A stretch of DNA of 45,266 nt from Mycobacterium intermedium (lineage in GTDB: Bacteria; Actinomycetota; Actinomycetes; Mycobacteriales; Mycobacteriaceae). Both the position numbers and the translations under genes were made by a program. This document shows, piece by piece, positions 23,133-30,879 of this stretch. The stretch lies in contig NZ_MVHT01000052.1 of the NCBI RefSeq assembly GCF_002086275.1, forward strand, positions 1 through 45,266. Direction: 5' to 3'. The notes below the pieces were generated by a model. It saw only the letters and a list, made by a program, of their open reading frames with translations, did no database searches and was not told the DNA's origin. Numbering within the stretch: the stretch's first letter is position 1; each line of letters begins with the position of its first letter.

Positions 23133-23462
23133 CTAGAGGTAGTCACGAAGCTCGTCGAGCAGCGCCGACTTTGGGCGCGCCCCCACCAATCGGACGGTAG
23201 ACAAGCCGTCCTTGAAGACAATCATGGTTGGGACCGAGGCAACCTGAAACCGTCGAGCAGTCAGCGGATTTGCGTCGACGTCCAGCTTGGCAACGGTGAG
23301 CTTCTCGCCGTGTTCTCGTGAGATCTGCTCCAGAATCGGTGCTACCGCACGACAAGGGCCGCACCATGGAGCCCAGAAATCAACCAGTACAGGGGTGCGA
23401 CTTTCGAGGACGTCAGCGGCGAATGAGTCGTCAGTCACTGTGAGGGGCAAGGGTTCGGTCAT
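23133..23462 (-). CDS. Thioredoxin
   Basis: Small cytosolic dithiol carrier of 109 residues with the full thioredoxin fold signature: VLVDFWAPWCGPCR (Cys34, Cys37), DVDANP, and the cis-proline region ASVPTMIVFKDG. It is the last gene of a - strand operon; its ATG overlaps the stop of the upstream thioredoxin-reductase-like gene by four bases. It could supply electrons to the nearby MsrA/MsrB. Because the adjacent reductase lacks its redox cysteines, another reductase may be needed to reduce it. Confidence 0.95.
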   Translation of the reverse strand: MTEPLPLTVTDDSFAADVLESRTPVLVDFWAPWCGPCRAVAPILEQISREHGEKLTVAKLDVDANPLTARRFQVASVPTMIVFKDGLSTVRLVGARPKSALLDELRDYL

Positions 23463-24427
23463 GAGGCAGATCGCTCCTTCTGGATGGTGGAAGCTGTTAG
23501 GGGACCGGCTGATTGGTTCAACCAGCGCTCGGCATCGCGTGCAGCGGCGCAGCCGCTGGCTGCGGCGGTGACCGCTTGGCGGTAGCGGCGGTCGATCAGG
23601 TCGCCAGCGGCAAACACGCCCTCCGCGGAGGTTTGGGTCGTAGTGCCTGCGGTCACGACGTGTCCACTGGCATCGAGGTCGACCAGTCCGATCAACGGAT
23701 CTGAGCGCGGCGCCTGGCCGATGGCGACGAAGGCAGCCGCGACCGCGATGGTGGAGTCGACGCCGCGGCGCGTGTCGCGAATGCGCAACCCGGTGACGTA
23801 TCGGTCGCCGTGCACGGCGAGTACCTCGGTAGAGGTCAGGACCGTGACGTTAGGTTGGCCGCATAAGCGGGTGACGGCGATGGTCGATGGCCGCAGCCGT
23901 GGGCGGTAATGGATGAGGGTGACGTGGCGGGCTATTCCCGCCAGGTACAGTGCCTCTTCGACCGCGGCCTCACCGCCGCCGATGACGGCGACGTCGCATC
24001 CGGCGAACCGTGCTCCGTCACGTTTGGCGCTGGTGCTTACTCCGTGACCGGTCAGCTTGCTTTCGCCCTCCACATTGAGGGTCCGGTTGACTGAACCCAT
24101 GGCAAGAATCAGCGCACGACCGTGGTGCTGGTTGGCGCCGACGTTGACCGTCTTCACTTGGGGGCCGAGAACGAATCCGTCGGCGTGGCCGCTGTGCAAT
24201 TCGGCACCGAAATAGTCTGCCTGCCAACGCATCTGGTCGACCAACACGGGACCCGTGACGAATGGCACGACGCCGGGATAGTTGTCCACCTGTCCGGCGA
24301 CCAGAAGCGCGCCACCGGGCTCATGGCCTTCGATGACAAGGGTGTCCAGGCCGGCCCGAGCCGCGAAGATCGCCGCAGTATATCCGGCCGGACCTGACCC
24401 GACGACGATGACATCACGAATCCGCAA
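23459..24427 (-). CDS. Thioredoxin-reductase-like flavoprotein lacking the CxxC motif
   Basis: FAD/NADPH pyridine-nucleotide oxidoreductase of 322 residues with the thioredoxin reductase layout. The FAD motif is VGSGPAGYTAAIFAARAG, the NADPH domain has IGGGEAAVEEALYLA, and the C-terminal FAD motif is GVFAAGDLIDRRYRQ. The redox site, normally HGVSTCATCDG, reads HGVSTSAKRDG: both cysteines are replaced (Ser133, Arg136). The rest of the frame is intact, so this is substitution, not a frameshift. The NADPH-phosphate motif HRRxxxR is HYRPRLR. Such a protein cannot use the normal dithiol relay. It may be a ferredoxin/flavodoxin-type or other flavin reductase, or may have decayed. It sits between the Lpd-like gene and thioredoxin and overlaps the latter. 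The start is TTG. Confidence 0.9.
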   Translation of the reverse strand: MRIRDVIVVGSGPAGYTAAIFAARAGLDTLVIEGHEPGGALLVAGQVDNYPGVVPFVTGPVLVDQMRWQADYFGAELHSGHADGFVLGPQVKTVNVGANQHHGRALILAMGSVNRTLNVEGESKLTGHGVSTSAKRDGARFAGCDVAVIGGGEAAVEEALYLAGIARHVTLIHYRPRLRPSTIAVTRLCGQPNVTVLTSTEVLAVHGDRYVTGLRIRDTRRGVDSTIAVAAAFVAIGQAPRSDPLIGLVDLDASGHVVTAGTTTQTSAEGVFAAGDLIDRRYRQAVTAAASGCAAARDAERWLNQSAGPLTASTIQKERSAS

Positions 24428-24448
24428 GTTATCTGCCTGTTCTCGACG

Positions 24449-25858
24449 TCAGAGGTTGATGGCGTGGCCGGCGAGAGCGTGGAAACATTCCTGCAGTCCC
24501 TCGCCGAGGGTGGGGTGGGTGTGAACGTTGCGGGCCAGCTCGGTGGCGGTCAGGTCCCAGAGTTGTGCGGCGGTAAGTTCAGGGAGCAACTCACTGACCT
24601 CGGCTCCGACGAGGTGGGCTCCGAGCAGTTCGCCGTGGGAAGCGTCGGCAATGACCTTGATGAAGCCGGCACGTTCGCCCAGACCGTGCGCTTTGGCGCT
24701 GGCCTGCATGGGAAACTTGGCGACTCGGACGGTATGCCCGGCGGCGCGGGCTTGGGCTTCGGTGTAGCCGAAGCTGGCGACCTGCGGTTGGCAGAACGTC
24801 ACGCGCGGCATCATGCGGTAGTCCAGAGGCATGGTCGGGGAGCCGGTCATCGTTTCCGCGGCGATGATGCCTTGTGCGGAAGCGACGTGGGCGAGTTGAA
24901 CTTTGGCGGTGACGTCACCGACTGCATAGATGTGCGGCGCGGACGTGCGCATGTATTCGTCGATCTCGATAGCGCCACTACCGTTGAGGAGTACTCCCGC
25001 GGCGTCGAGACCGATACCTTCGACGTTGGGACGAAAGCCGATGCAGATGAAGGCTCGCGCGGCCTGCGCGGCCGTGGACTTCCCATCAGCGCTGGTGTAA
25101 TTGACGACGACGTGCTCGCCGTGGTCGATGACTTTGTCCACCCGGGTGGATGTGTGAATCGCGATCCCGCGGCGGCGGTATTGACGCTCCAGCTCTCGTG
25201 AAACATCGGCATCCTCGTTGGGTAGGATCCGGTCGGCGAATTCCAGAATCTCGACGCGGACACCGTAACTGTGCAGGATGTAGGCGAACTCCATCCCGAT
25301 GCCGCCACCGCCGATGATCACGATGGACTCCGGTAGGTCGGCGCGAAGAATCTGCTGTTCGTAGGCGACGACGTTGTCGCTCAATCTAACTCCCGGCAGC
25401 ATGCGCACCCGAGCCCCGGTCGCAATGACGGCATGGTCGAAGGTGAGAAACCTCTTTCCCCCCTCGGACAGATCTACCGCGAGGCGGTGCGGGCTGGCGA
25501 AGTATCCGTGACCGTCGATCTCGGTGATGTTGTTCTTGCGCATCAGAAAGTGGACACCCCGGACTCGGGCGCCGGCGACTTCGCGGCTGCGCGACACGGC
25601 ACGGGAGTAGTCGAGGCTGACATCTCCGGAGATGCCGAAGGTAGCCGACTGATGGGTGATGATCGACGCGATTTCGGCATTGCGCAGCAAGGCTTTTGAG
25701 GGAACACAGCCCGTGTTGAGGCACACCCCGCCCCAATAGCGTTCCTCAACTAGCCCGACCCTCATGCCGAGCTGGGCGGCGCGGATGGCCGCTACATAGC
25801 CCCCGGATCCCGCGCCCAGCACAACGAGGTCGTAGTGGTTGTCGGATGGCGCTGTCAT
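24449..25858 (-). CDS. Dihydrolipoamide-dehydrogenase-like flavoprotein
   Basis: Class I pyridine nucleotide-disulfide oxidoreductase, 469 residues. The FAD motif LGAGSGGYVAAIRAAQLG is followed by the redox disulfide GGVCLNTGCVPSK (Cys46, Cys51), the NAD motif IGGGGIGMEFAYILHSYG, VGDVTAKVQLAH, and the C-terminal His/Glu pair in HTHPTLGEGLQE. These match lipoamide dehydrogenase. The neighbours are unusual, however: a DUF417/RclC-like gene 23 bp upstream and TrxR-like plus thioredoxin downstream, with no ketoacid dehydrogenase components. A second Lpd recruited to a stress pathway, or an RclA-like metal/thiol reductase, are both possible. The ATG at 25858 starts the conserved part; a longer open frame upstream overlaps the DUF417 gene and is rejected. 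Confidence 0.92.
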   Translation of the reverse strand: MTAPSDNHYDLVVLGAGSGGYVAAIRAAQLGMRVGLVEERYWGGVCLNTGCVPSKALLRNAEIASIITHQSATFGISGDVSLDYSRAVSRSREVAGARVRGVHFLMRKNNITEIDGHGYFASPHRLAVDLSEGGKRFLTFDHAVIATGARVRMLPGVRLSDNVVAYEQQILRADLPESIVIIGGGGIGMEFAYILHSYGVRVEILEFADRILPNEDADVSRELERQYRRRGIAIHTSTRVDKVIDHGEHVVVNYTSADGKSTAAQAARAFICIGFRPNVEGIGLDAAGVLLNGSGAIEIDEYMRTSAPHIYAVGDVTAKVQLAHVASAQGIIAAETMTGSPTMPLDYRMMPRVTFCQPQVASFGYTEAQARAAGHTVRVAKFPMQASAKAHGLGERAGFIKVIADASHGELLGAHLVGAEVSELLPELTAAQLWDLTATELARNVHTHPTLGEGLQECFHALAGHAINL

Positions 25859-25881
25859 CTTCGATCCCGCCCATGGTCCTG

Positions 25882-26400
25882 TCAGTTGGTTTTGGCGACC
25901 AATGTCTGTCTGCGGCTTGCGTCGATGGCGTCCACCAGCAGCCACAGTGCCAATCCGAGCATCGCGATGTCTTTCATCAAGAACTCCCCGTCGGCCGACA
26001 GGATGGGAAAGCCACCGGCAGATGCCTCGCCGACCCCAGGAGTTGTGATCATGAAACTCAGCGTGGTGAGGAAGAACATCGACGCGAATACCCCGCCCAC
26101 CACGGAAGCCTTCGGGAACCACGGTTTGACTGCCAACAGCGCGGCAGTGATCAGTTCTATCGATCCATTCAACCGACCAAACGCGTCGATGGACATGACG
26201 TTGTAGAACCCACTCAGGAGGGGGCTGTTTGCCACCCAGTGCGAAATTCCGTCGGATTCATAGTGAGTGAACTTCATGGCGCCGAACCACACCAGCACTA
26301 TGACCAGACCGTACCGCGCGACGAGTGGCGCGATGGTGCTGGCTCGAGACGCTCTCGGCCCCTGGGCCATCATGGCGAAGGTGGTGTCATGCTGTGACAT
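25882..26400 (-). CDS. DUF417 (RclC/YkgB-like) membrane protein
   Basis: Integral membrane protein of 172 residues with about four transmembrane helices. The segment VWFGAMKFTHYESDGISHWVANSPLL is close to the DUF417 hallmark (GxxKFTxxExxxIxxxxxxSP). In Escherichia coli the DUF417 member RclC belongs to the reactive-chlorine resistance operon rclABC with the flavoprotein RclA. Here the next gene also encodes a disulfide flavoprotein. It heads a compact operon with the Lpd-like, TrxR-like and thioredoxin genes. A TCACCCGGGTGA palindrome lies 168 bp before the start. The molecular activity of the family is unknown. Confidence 0.85.
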   Translation of the reverse strand: MSQHDTTFAMMAQGPRASRASTIAPLVARYGLVIVLVWFGAMKFTHYESDGISHWVANSPLLSGFYNVMSIDAFGRLNGSIELITAALLAVKPWFPKASVVGGVFASMFFLTTLSFMITTPGVGEASAGGFPILSADGEFLMKDIAMLGLALWLLVDAIDASRRQTLVAKTN

Positions 26401-26567
26401 TGCGGTCTCCGTTCAGGGTGTCGTGCCGCCGCATGCCGCTGTCAACTCGCACCGCCTTCATTGCCGGTGCAGTTGGGCCAAACGGTGATCAGTACGGTTG
26501 TGGTCGCTCAGATCTACGACCACTATCTCGGCGCGGCGGGTGATCTGTCCTCATCCGGGTGGTCAAT

Positions 26568-26579
26568 TCACCCGGGTGA
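26568..26579. promoter_or_regulatory. Operator-like palindrome TCACCCGGGTGA, site B
   Basis: Perfect copy of the 12-bp palindrome in the 219-bp gap between the GNAT stop and the DUF417 start, 168 bp upstream of the latter. Two relatives are near: a GGGTGA half-site at 26538-26543 and the inverted pair GGTGA-GA-TCACC at 26613-26624, which overlaps the end of the GNAT gene. Confidence 0.7.
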
Positions 26580-26619
26580 GCAATTCGGTGCCGGTACAGA
26601 GTCTCGCGGTCCGGTGAGA

Positions 26620-27243
26620 TCACCCATGCAGGTCAACGCTTTTCAACTCGCGGTAATCCGCACAAGCCGGCTCCGGCAGGTCCAGGTCGGCTTTGGTCAG
26701 CCGGTAGATCTGAAGCGTGAGGTCGTAGTACTTGTCGGTTTCACCGACCCATTCCATCCCAACGCGCCGGGCGGTAGAAACACCACGATGGTTCCCCGTC
26801 CGCACAACCGCAAAGACCTCACTGATACCGACGTTTTCGAAAGCCTGATGCGCCACCGCGTGACCGGCCTCGGCGCCATACCCATAGCCCCATGCCGCAG
26901 GAGACAGTTGCCACCCGATTTCCAGGTCGGTGCCGCCCGGCGGCAGCGGGAGCAGGGCCGTCCCTCCGATCACGTCAGCGGAGTTCTTTTCAGTAATCGC
27001 CCAGCGCCCCAGCGGCAGCCCGGTCGCGTCGTTTTCGCCGATCCAGGCCCTTAGGACGCGCCGCATTGCGGTCCGATCGGCGATTGGGGGCAGGGCGGGA
27101 CGCAGCCAGCGCGCGACCTCGCGCGAACCGTAAATGGCATACGCGGCGACATCGTCGTCGGGTTGCCACGGCCGCAACACCAGTCGGTGTGTCCTGATGT
27201 GCCGCGTGTCCGCGTCCCATTCGACGTGGCGATGCTCAACCAT
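26620..27243 (-). CDS. GNAT-family N-acetyltransferase (RimJ-like)
   Basis: Acetyltransferase of 207 residues. RHIRTHRLVLRPWQPDD is the typical RimJ/RimL-type start, GRWAITEKNSADVIGG and EIGWQLSPAAWGYGYGAEA are the acetyl-CoA-binding core, and HRGVSTARRVGMEWVGE follows in place. The ATG at 27243 is preceded by AGGGGA. It follows the DUF6510 gene by eight bases and ends the sulfite-oxidase-fold operon. The acceptor is unknown: it could be a protein N-terminus, an antibiotic or a small amine. Confidence 0.9.
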   Translation of the reverse strand: MVEHRHVEWDADTRHIRTHRLVLRPWQPDDDVAAYAIYGSREVARWLRPALPPIADRTAMRRVLRAWIGENDATGLPLGRWAITEKNSADVIGGTALLPLPPGGTDLEIGWQLSPAAWGYGYGAEAGHAVAHQAFENVGISEVFAVVRTGNHRGVSTARRVGMEWVGETDKYYDLTLQIYRLTKADLDLPEPACADYRELKSVDLHG

Positions 27244-27251
27244 CTTGTCCC

Positions 27252-27548
27252 CTAACGTTGTCGTGCGTGCAGTGTGGGTGCGACCCGGATCGGGATTTGC
27301 CATGATTGAGTGCCGCGCAGTTCGAGCCACACGTCGGTGGTCGTGCGGACCAACCGGGCCAGAACGTCGTCACACCCCGGGCAACGCACCACGATTCCGG
27401 GCGAGCGGTTATAGACCCGGGTCTCGGCGAAGGCTGCGGCGCAACCACATCCAGCGCAGGTAAGTGTCGTCGAGGTGACATCGAAGCCGACCGCTTCTGC
27501 AAACGCACCGCCAGCGGCGTTACCGTCGACATGCATTGGTAGCGTCAT
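27252..27548 (-). CDS. DUF6510 zinc-ribbon-like protein
   Basis: Small protein of 98 residues resembling actinobacterial DUF6510. It begins MHVDGNAAGGAFAEAVGFDV, followed by a CxxC pair (Cys31, Cys34), ARVYNRSPGIVVRCPGC-type second pair (Cys56, Cys59), and LVRTTTDVWLELRG. The four cysteines suggest a zinc ribbon, or a rubredoxin-like centre. The ATG at 27548 follows AAGGAA. From memory, this family is often encoded beside an FAD reductase and a sulfite-oxidase-fold protein, as here. Its role is not known. The cysteines make an electron-transfer or assembly role worth considering. Confidence 0.8.
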   Translation of the reverse strand: MTLPMHVDGNAAGGAFAEAVGFDVTSTTLTCAGCGCAAAFAETRVYNRSPGIVVRCPGCDDVLARLVRTTTDVWLELRGTQSWQIPIRVAPTLHARQR

Positions 27549-27580
27549 CTTTCCTTCTTCCTCAACCGGTTCCCGAACCG

Positions 27581-28318
27581 CTAAGTCGGCCCGAACCGCT
27601 CGGTGCGGATGGTTGCGGGCTGATGCCCCTGCTCGATCAGTTTCGTGGTCACCGATTCCACGAATCCCGTTGGACCGCTGACGTAGCTGCGCACATCGTG
27701 GTTCCGAGGCCACCCCGTCGTCGCGAGGTCGGTGCAGCGGACCCGGCCGGGTGGCCGATTGGTCTGTGGGGTGGCCGAGCGGGTGTAAACTAGGGTGACC
27801 TCAAGCCAGTCACATTCACGCTCCAGCCGGTCCAACTCCTGCGCGTAGTAGACGTCGGCCGGACTACGCACCGAGTAAACCAGCCGAAAGTGCGCTGCTC
27901 CGGCCACAACCCGCTGTCGCAGCATGGCCATCAAAGGCACAATTCCCGATCCGCCGGCGACCAGCAGAACGTGCGCCTGCTCGGCCGGGCGCCAAACAAA
28001 CCAGCCACCAATGGGTCCGCGGAGTTCGATCTTGTCGCCTGAAGCAAGTCCCATGAGATACGGCGAGACCTCCCCGTCGTCAATCCGTTGGACGGTCAAC
28101 TCGATGCGTTCCCCGTCGGGTGGTCTGCTTAGCGAATAGCTGCGTTCGGCGCTGTAACCATCCTCGGCGGTCAGCTTGAGATCGATATGCTGGCCGGCCA
28201 AGTGGCCACACCAGCCCGGCACATTCAGAACGATCGTGCGCGCAGAATCGGTCTCGGGTTGAGAGCTCACCACCCGAGCGACCCGCCACCGGAGCCTGGG
28301 TGTCACGCGGACGTCCAC
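27581..28318 (-). CDS. FAD-dependent NAD(P)H reductase (ferredoxin reductase family)
   Basis: Flavin reductase of 245 residues with the ferredoxin-NADP reductase fold. The FAD motif is RSYSLSRPPDG (Arg59, Tyr61, Ser62) and the nucleotide motif is LLVAGGSGIVPLMAML. The C-terminal YVSGPTGFVESV replaces the common CGP with SGP, and the protein ends in a short RTERFG segment. No [2Fe-2S] domain is present, so it must pass electrons to a separate partner. The chosen GTG (28318) begins nine bases after the stop of the molybdoprotein gene; GTG 28306 is an alternative. The operon context suggests that it is the redox partner of the sulfite-oxidase-fold protein. Confidence 0.9.
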   Translation of the reverse strand: MDVRVTPRLRWRVARVVSSQPETDSARTIVLNVPGWCGHLAGQHIDLKLTAEDGYSAERSYSLSRPPDGERIELTVQRIDDGEVSPYLMGLASGDKIELRGPIGGWFVWRPAEQAHVLLVAGGSGIVPLMAMLRQRVVAGAAHFRLVYSVRSPADVYYAQELDRLERECDWLEVTLVYTRSATPQTNRPPGRVRCTDLATTGWPRNHDVRSYVSGPTGFVESVTTKLIEQGHQPATIRTERFGPT

Positions 28319-28326
28319 GGCAGTCG

Positions 28327-28926
28327 TCAGTCCCCGGCATAGCGTTGTTCGCGCCATGGGTCGCCGTAGTTGTGGTAGCCCAACCCTTCCCAGAATCCCG
28401 GAATGTCGTTGTCCCGCAACTCTATGGATTTCACCCACTTCGCGGACTTCCAGAAATACAGGTGTGGCACCAGCAAACGCGCCGGGCCGCCGTGCACCGC
28501 GGTGAGCGGTGCACCGCCGTAGCCGTAGACGATCCAGGCCCTGCCGCCGAGTAGATCTCGCAGTGGGAAGTTGGTGGTGTAGCCGCCATAGGAACCGACC
28601 AGCGCGAATGCGGCGGCGGTGTCGGTCGATTCGAGAAGGGTGTCCAGCGAAATGCCTTCCCACTTGGTATTCAGCTTGGACCACGTGGTGACGCAGTGGA
28701 TGTCGACATTGATCCGTTCGCTGGGCAACGACATAAGCTGGTTCCAAGTCCATGCGTCTACGGCGCCGCGCTTGTCGCGGACGGTGAGTCGCCAGTCGTC
28801 AAGGACGATGCGAGGAGTCGGTCCTGCCTGCAGGACAGGGAAATCCGTGGTCACATGCTGACCGGGTGGCAGCTTGAGGGTCGACTCAGTGCGGCGTCCG
28901 TGAAAGCCCTTGTTGACGATATTCAT
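28327..28926 (-). CDS. Sulfite-oxidase-fold molybdopterin oxidoreductase
   Basis: Small cytosolic-looking member of the sulfite oxidase/YuiH group, 199 residues, binding a molybdopterin cofactor. The Mo-ligand cysteine is Cys78 in VDIHCVTTWSK. Other hallmarks are SYGGYTTNFPLRDLL and VHGGPARLLVPHLYFWKSAKWV, ending in GFWEGLGYHNYGDPWRE. No Tat signal is visible, unlike periplasmic MsrP/YedY, so it probably works inside the cell. The substrate is unknown: sulfite, a sulfoxide such as methionine sulfoxide, or another small S/N-oxide. It starts one base into the DUF5709 stop (TGATG) and is followed by a flavin reductase that could be its electron donor. Confidence 0.9.
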   Translation of the reverse strand: MNIVNKGFHGRRTESTLKLPPGQHVTTDFPVLQAGPTPRIVLDDWRLTVRDKRGAVDAWTWNQLMSLPSERINVDIHCVTTWSKLNTKWEGISLDTLLESTDTAAAFALVGSYGGYTTNFPLRDLLGGRAWIVYGYGGAPLTAVHGGPARLLVPHLYFWKSAKWVKSIELRDNDIPGFWEGLGYHNYGDPWREQRYAGD

Positions 28927-29417
28927 CAGGTGAAAGTGGTTGGTGGGAAGACAAGACCAAAGGCATCCTCGCTCGCAAAGCTGTCCTCCTCGATGATGTG
29001 GATAGCTGCTTCCTCAGCCGACGCCGCGCCGCCGTCGATGCCGACGTCGTGAGCGCGGTAGTCGCTGCTTGGATCCGTGGGGTCGATGCCAAAGGCGACG
29101 AGCCGACCTGCACGCATGTCGCCGACCTGGCTGTCGATGGGCTCGCCATCGCTGTCGGGGCTGTCACCGATTCCATCGCCGTCCCACCGATCGGTCACGT
29201 CGGGCAGCTCACGGGCCAGTCGCCGCGCCAAACTTTCGTGAGTTCGGGCTTCCCTCGCAGTCAGCCCCCACGCCCGCAATTCTCGCGGGCTTTCCGGTGG
29301 TGAGTAGCCTTCGTCCAGGTCGATGCCGGTCTGTTCAGAGTCCAGGCTTTCTTCTGGTTCGAGCAGATGGGCACCTACGTCATCGAATTCAGAAATCCCC
29401 ATCAGCGCCGTCTCCAT
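28926..29417 (-). CDS. DUF5709 family acidic protein
   Basis: Acidic soluble protein of 163 residues resembling the actinobacterial DUF5709 family. Visible motifs are LLEPEESLDSEQTG, LDEGYSPPESPRELRAWG, ESLARRLARELPDV and a C-terminal EEAAIHIIEED. The family is of unknown function and is often found near stress genes. Translation may instead start at the ATG at 29402, which has GGAG nine bases before it. It is the first gene of the molybdoprotein operon. Operator-like site C lies 101 bp upstream of the first ATG. Confidence 0.85.
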   Translation of the reverse strand: METALMGISEFDDVGAHLLEPEESLDSEQTGIDLDEGYSPPESPRELRAWGLTAREARTHESLARRLARELPDVTDRWDGDGIGDSPDSDGEPIDSQVGDMRAGRLVAFGIDPTDPSSDYRAHDVGIDGGAASAEEAAIHIIEEDSFASEDAFGLVFPPTTFT

Positions 29418-29483
29418 TCCGGTATCTCAAAGCCGTACTCGCGCAGCGGAGTCGCTCCGCTGACGTCTGATGAGCATGGCGCG

Positions 29484-29512
29484 CGAACGGGTGAAGTGTC
29501 ATCGCCCGTTCG
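29484..29512. promoter_or_regulatory. Inverted repeat CGAACGGG/CCCGTTCG upstream of the DUF5709 operon
   Basis: CGAACGGG (29484-29491) and CCCGTTCG (29505-29512) are perfectly complementary with a 13-base spacer that itself begins TGA and contains TCAT. It lies between the NDH-2 stop and the DUF5709 start, beside site C. It could be a terminator of the NDH-2 gene, though it lacks a T-run, or a second operator. Confidence 0.4.
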
Positions 29513-29517
29513 GCAAC

Positions 29518-29529
29518 TCACCCGGGTGA
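29518..29529. promoter_or_regulatory. Operator-like palindrome TCACCCGGGTGA, site C
   Basis: Exact copy of the palindrome, overlapping the last codons and stop of the NDH-2-like gene (its TCA is the complement of the TGA stop). It lies 101 bp upstream of the DUF5709-molybdoprotein-reductase-DUF6510-GNAT operon, which reads away from it. Confidence 0.7.
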
Positions 29530-30879
29530 TAGGCCCGAACGCCGGTGCGGCGCATCCTCAGGCGGGGCGAACTCCTCACTGACTGAGAAACGCGCGATGG
29601 AGGACGGGGCTACGCCGAGCGACACCAAGGGCCGCGGGAACAACAGCGCGGTCAAATATGCCGTGAAAACAGCCCAGCGGTTCGCTGCGCTCGGTATCGC
29701 ATAGAGGTGGTACCCGCGCGTGACGAGCTTGGCCGGCAATCCCGACATGTGGACGTTGAGTGGATTGGCCACCGCAAAGCCCGGCCCAAGGTCGACGACG
29801 GTGCCCAGATCGCGATGCCGGTACTCACGTGAGGCTCCGTAACCGAGGCTGGCCGAGACATTCTTGGCGAGCGTCTTACCCTGGCGGGTAGCGTGTTGCG
29901 CGGTCGGCGGGGTGATGCGCCCGGGGTTGGTGACATCGGCGACCGCGGCGGCGTCACCGCCGGCGAATACGCCCGGCATACCCGGTACCGCGAGGTCGGC
30001 ACCGACCTTGAGTCGACCGCGCTCGGTCGGCAGACCCAGAGTAGCGATCAATGGGCTGGCTACCACTCCTGTCAACCAGGCCACGGTGTATGTGTCGATG
30101 CGGGTGCCATCGGTGAGGATCACGTAATCGGGGCCGACCTCGGTGAGGGTCGTACCCATGTGAATCTGCACACCGCGGCGCCGCAACACCCGTTCGGCCC
30201 TCGCTGCGAGCTTAGGGCCAATTTCGGGCATCATCCGGCCTGACCGTTCGACCAAGAGCAGCCGGATATCGTCCCGGGGGATTTGGAATTTGCGGCCGGC
30301 CGCCTCGGCCATCGCGCAGAACTGGGCGATCAGCTCAGTGCCCGAATACGACGCTCCCACCACCACAATGGTTTTACGCGCCCGTGCGCGGTGCGGGTTG
30401 CAGTCGATGCTGGCCAGTTCGAACTGTTCGAGGATGTGGTCACGCAGATAGAGGGCTTCGACGATCGATTTCAGGCCGTGGGCATGCTCGGCGAGACCGG
30501 GAATGTCGAACCTACGAGTGATCGAGCCAAGGGTAAGCACAAGCCGATCCCACGCCAACTCCTGGGTGGCGTTTTCCTGATCGCGAAAGCGGACGGTTCG
30601 TGCCGGGAAATCGACCGCGTCGACGTAGCCACGGATCAGTCGAACACCAGACAGGTTGTCGCTCAACGGAATCGTGACGAATCGGGGATCGATTACTCCG
30701 CCGGCGACATCAGGCAACAGCGGCGTGTACAGCAGATAGTCCACTGGTGAGATGAGGGTGACGGTCGCGGGTGATCTGCGGCGGCGCAGCAAGGATCTGA
30801 GCCGTCGCGCGCATTCAAATCCGGCGAACCCGCTGCCCACGATCACTACCGACGGCGCATGGTCAGTCTCTCGAGTCAT
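29518..30879 (-). CDS. Type II NADH dehydrogenase-like flavoprotein
   Basis: FAD-dependent pyridine nucleotide oxidoreductase of 453 residues resembling NDH-2, which passes electrons from NADH to quinone. The FAD motif is VVIVGSGFAGFECARRL at 11-27. LLYTPLLPDVAGGVIDPR is a strong NDH-2 marker. The second nucleotide motif is VVVGASYSGTELIAQF, with Ser in place of a glycine. FAGGDAAAV and TPPTAQHATRQGK follow. A C-terminal amphipathic/hydrophobic stretch (WAVFTAYLTALLFP) fits membrane attachment. The ATG at 30879 overlaps the UsfY-like stop as ATGA; a longer frame upstream is rejected for that reason. It lies beside stress genes and is probably not the housekeeping Ndh. Confidence 0.9.
   Translation of the reverse strand: MTRETDHAPSVVIVGSGFAGFECARRLRSLLRRRRSPATVTLISPVDYLLYTPLLPDVAGGVIDPRFVTIPLSDNLSGVRLIRGYVDAVDFPARTVRFRDQENATQELAWDRLVLTLGSITRRFDIPGLAEHAHGLKSIVEALYLRDHILEQFELASIDCNPHRARARKTIVVVGASYSGTELIAQFCAMAEAAGRKFQIPRDDIRLLLVERSGRMMPEIGPKLAARAERVLRRRGVQIHMGTTLTEVGPDYVILTDGTRIDTYTVAWLTGVVASPLIATLGLPTERGRLKVGADLAVPGMPGVFAGGDAAAVADVTNPGRITPPTAQHATRQGKTLAKNVSASLGYGASREYRHRDLGTVVDLGPGFAVANPLNVHMSGLPAKLVTRGYHLYAIPSAANRWAVFTAYLTALLFPRPLVSLGVAPSSIARFSVSEEFAPPEDAPHRRSGLSPG

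Noticed and set aside
25138..25149. CCACCCGGGTGG palindrome
   Set aside because: It resembles the regulon palindrome but lies deep inside the Lpd-like gene and has different outer bases.
24449..26122. Longer form of the Lpd-like protein starting at 26122
   Set aside because: The extra 88 codons overlap the DUF417 gene and carry no conserved sequence; the family start is at 25858.
27413..27424. AGACCCGGGTCT palindrome
   Set aside because: A perfect palindrome, but inside the DUF6510 gene and not the TCACCC half-site; likely chance in G/C-rich codons.
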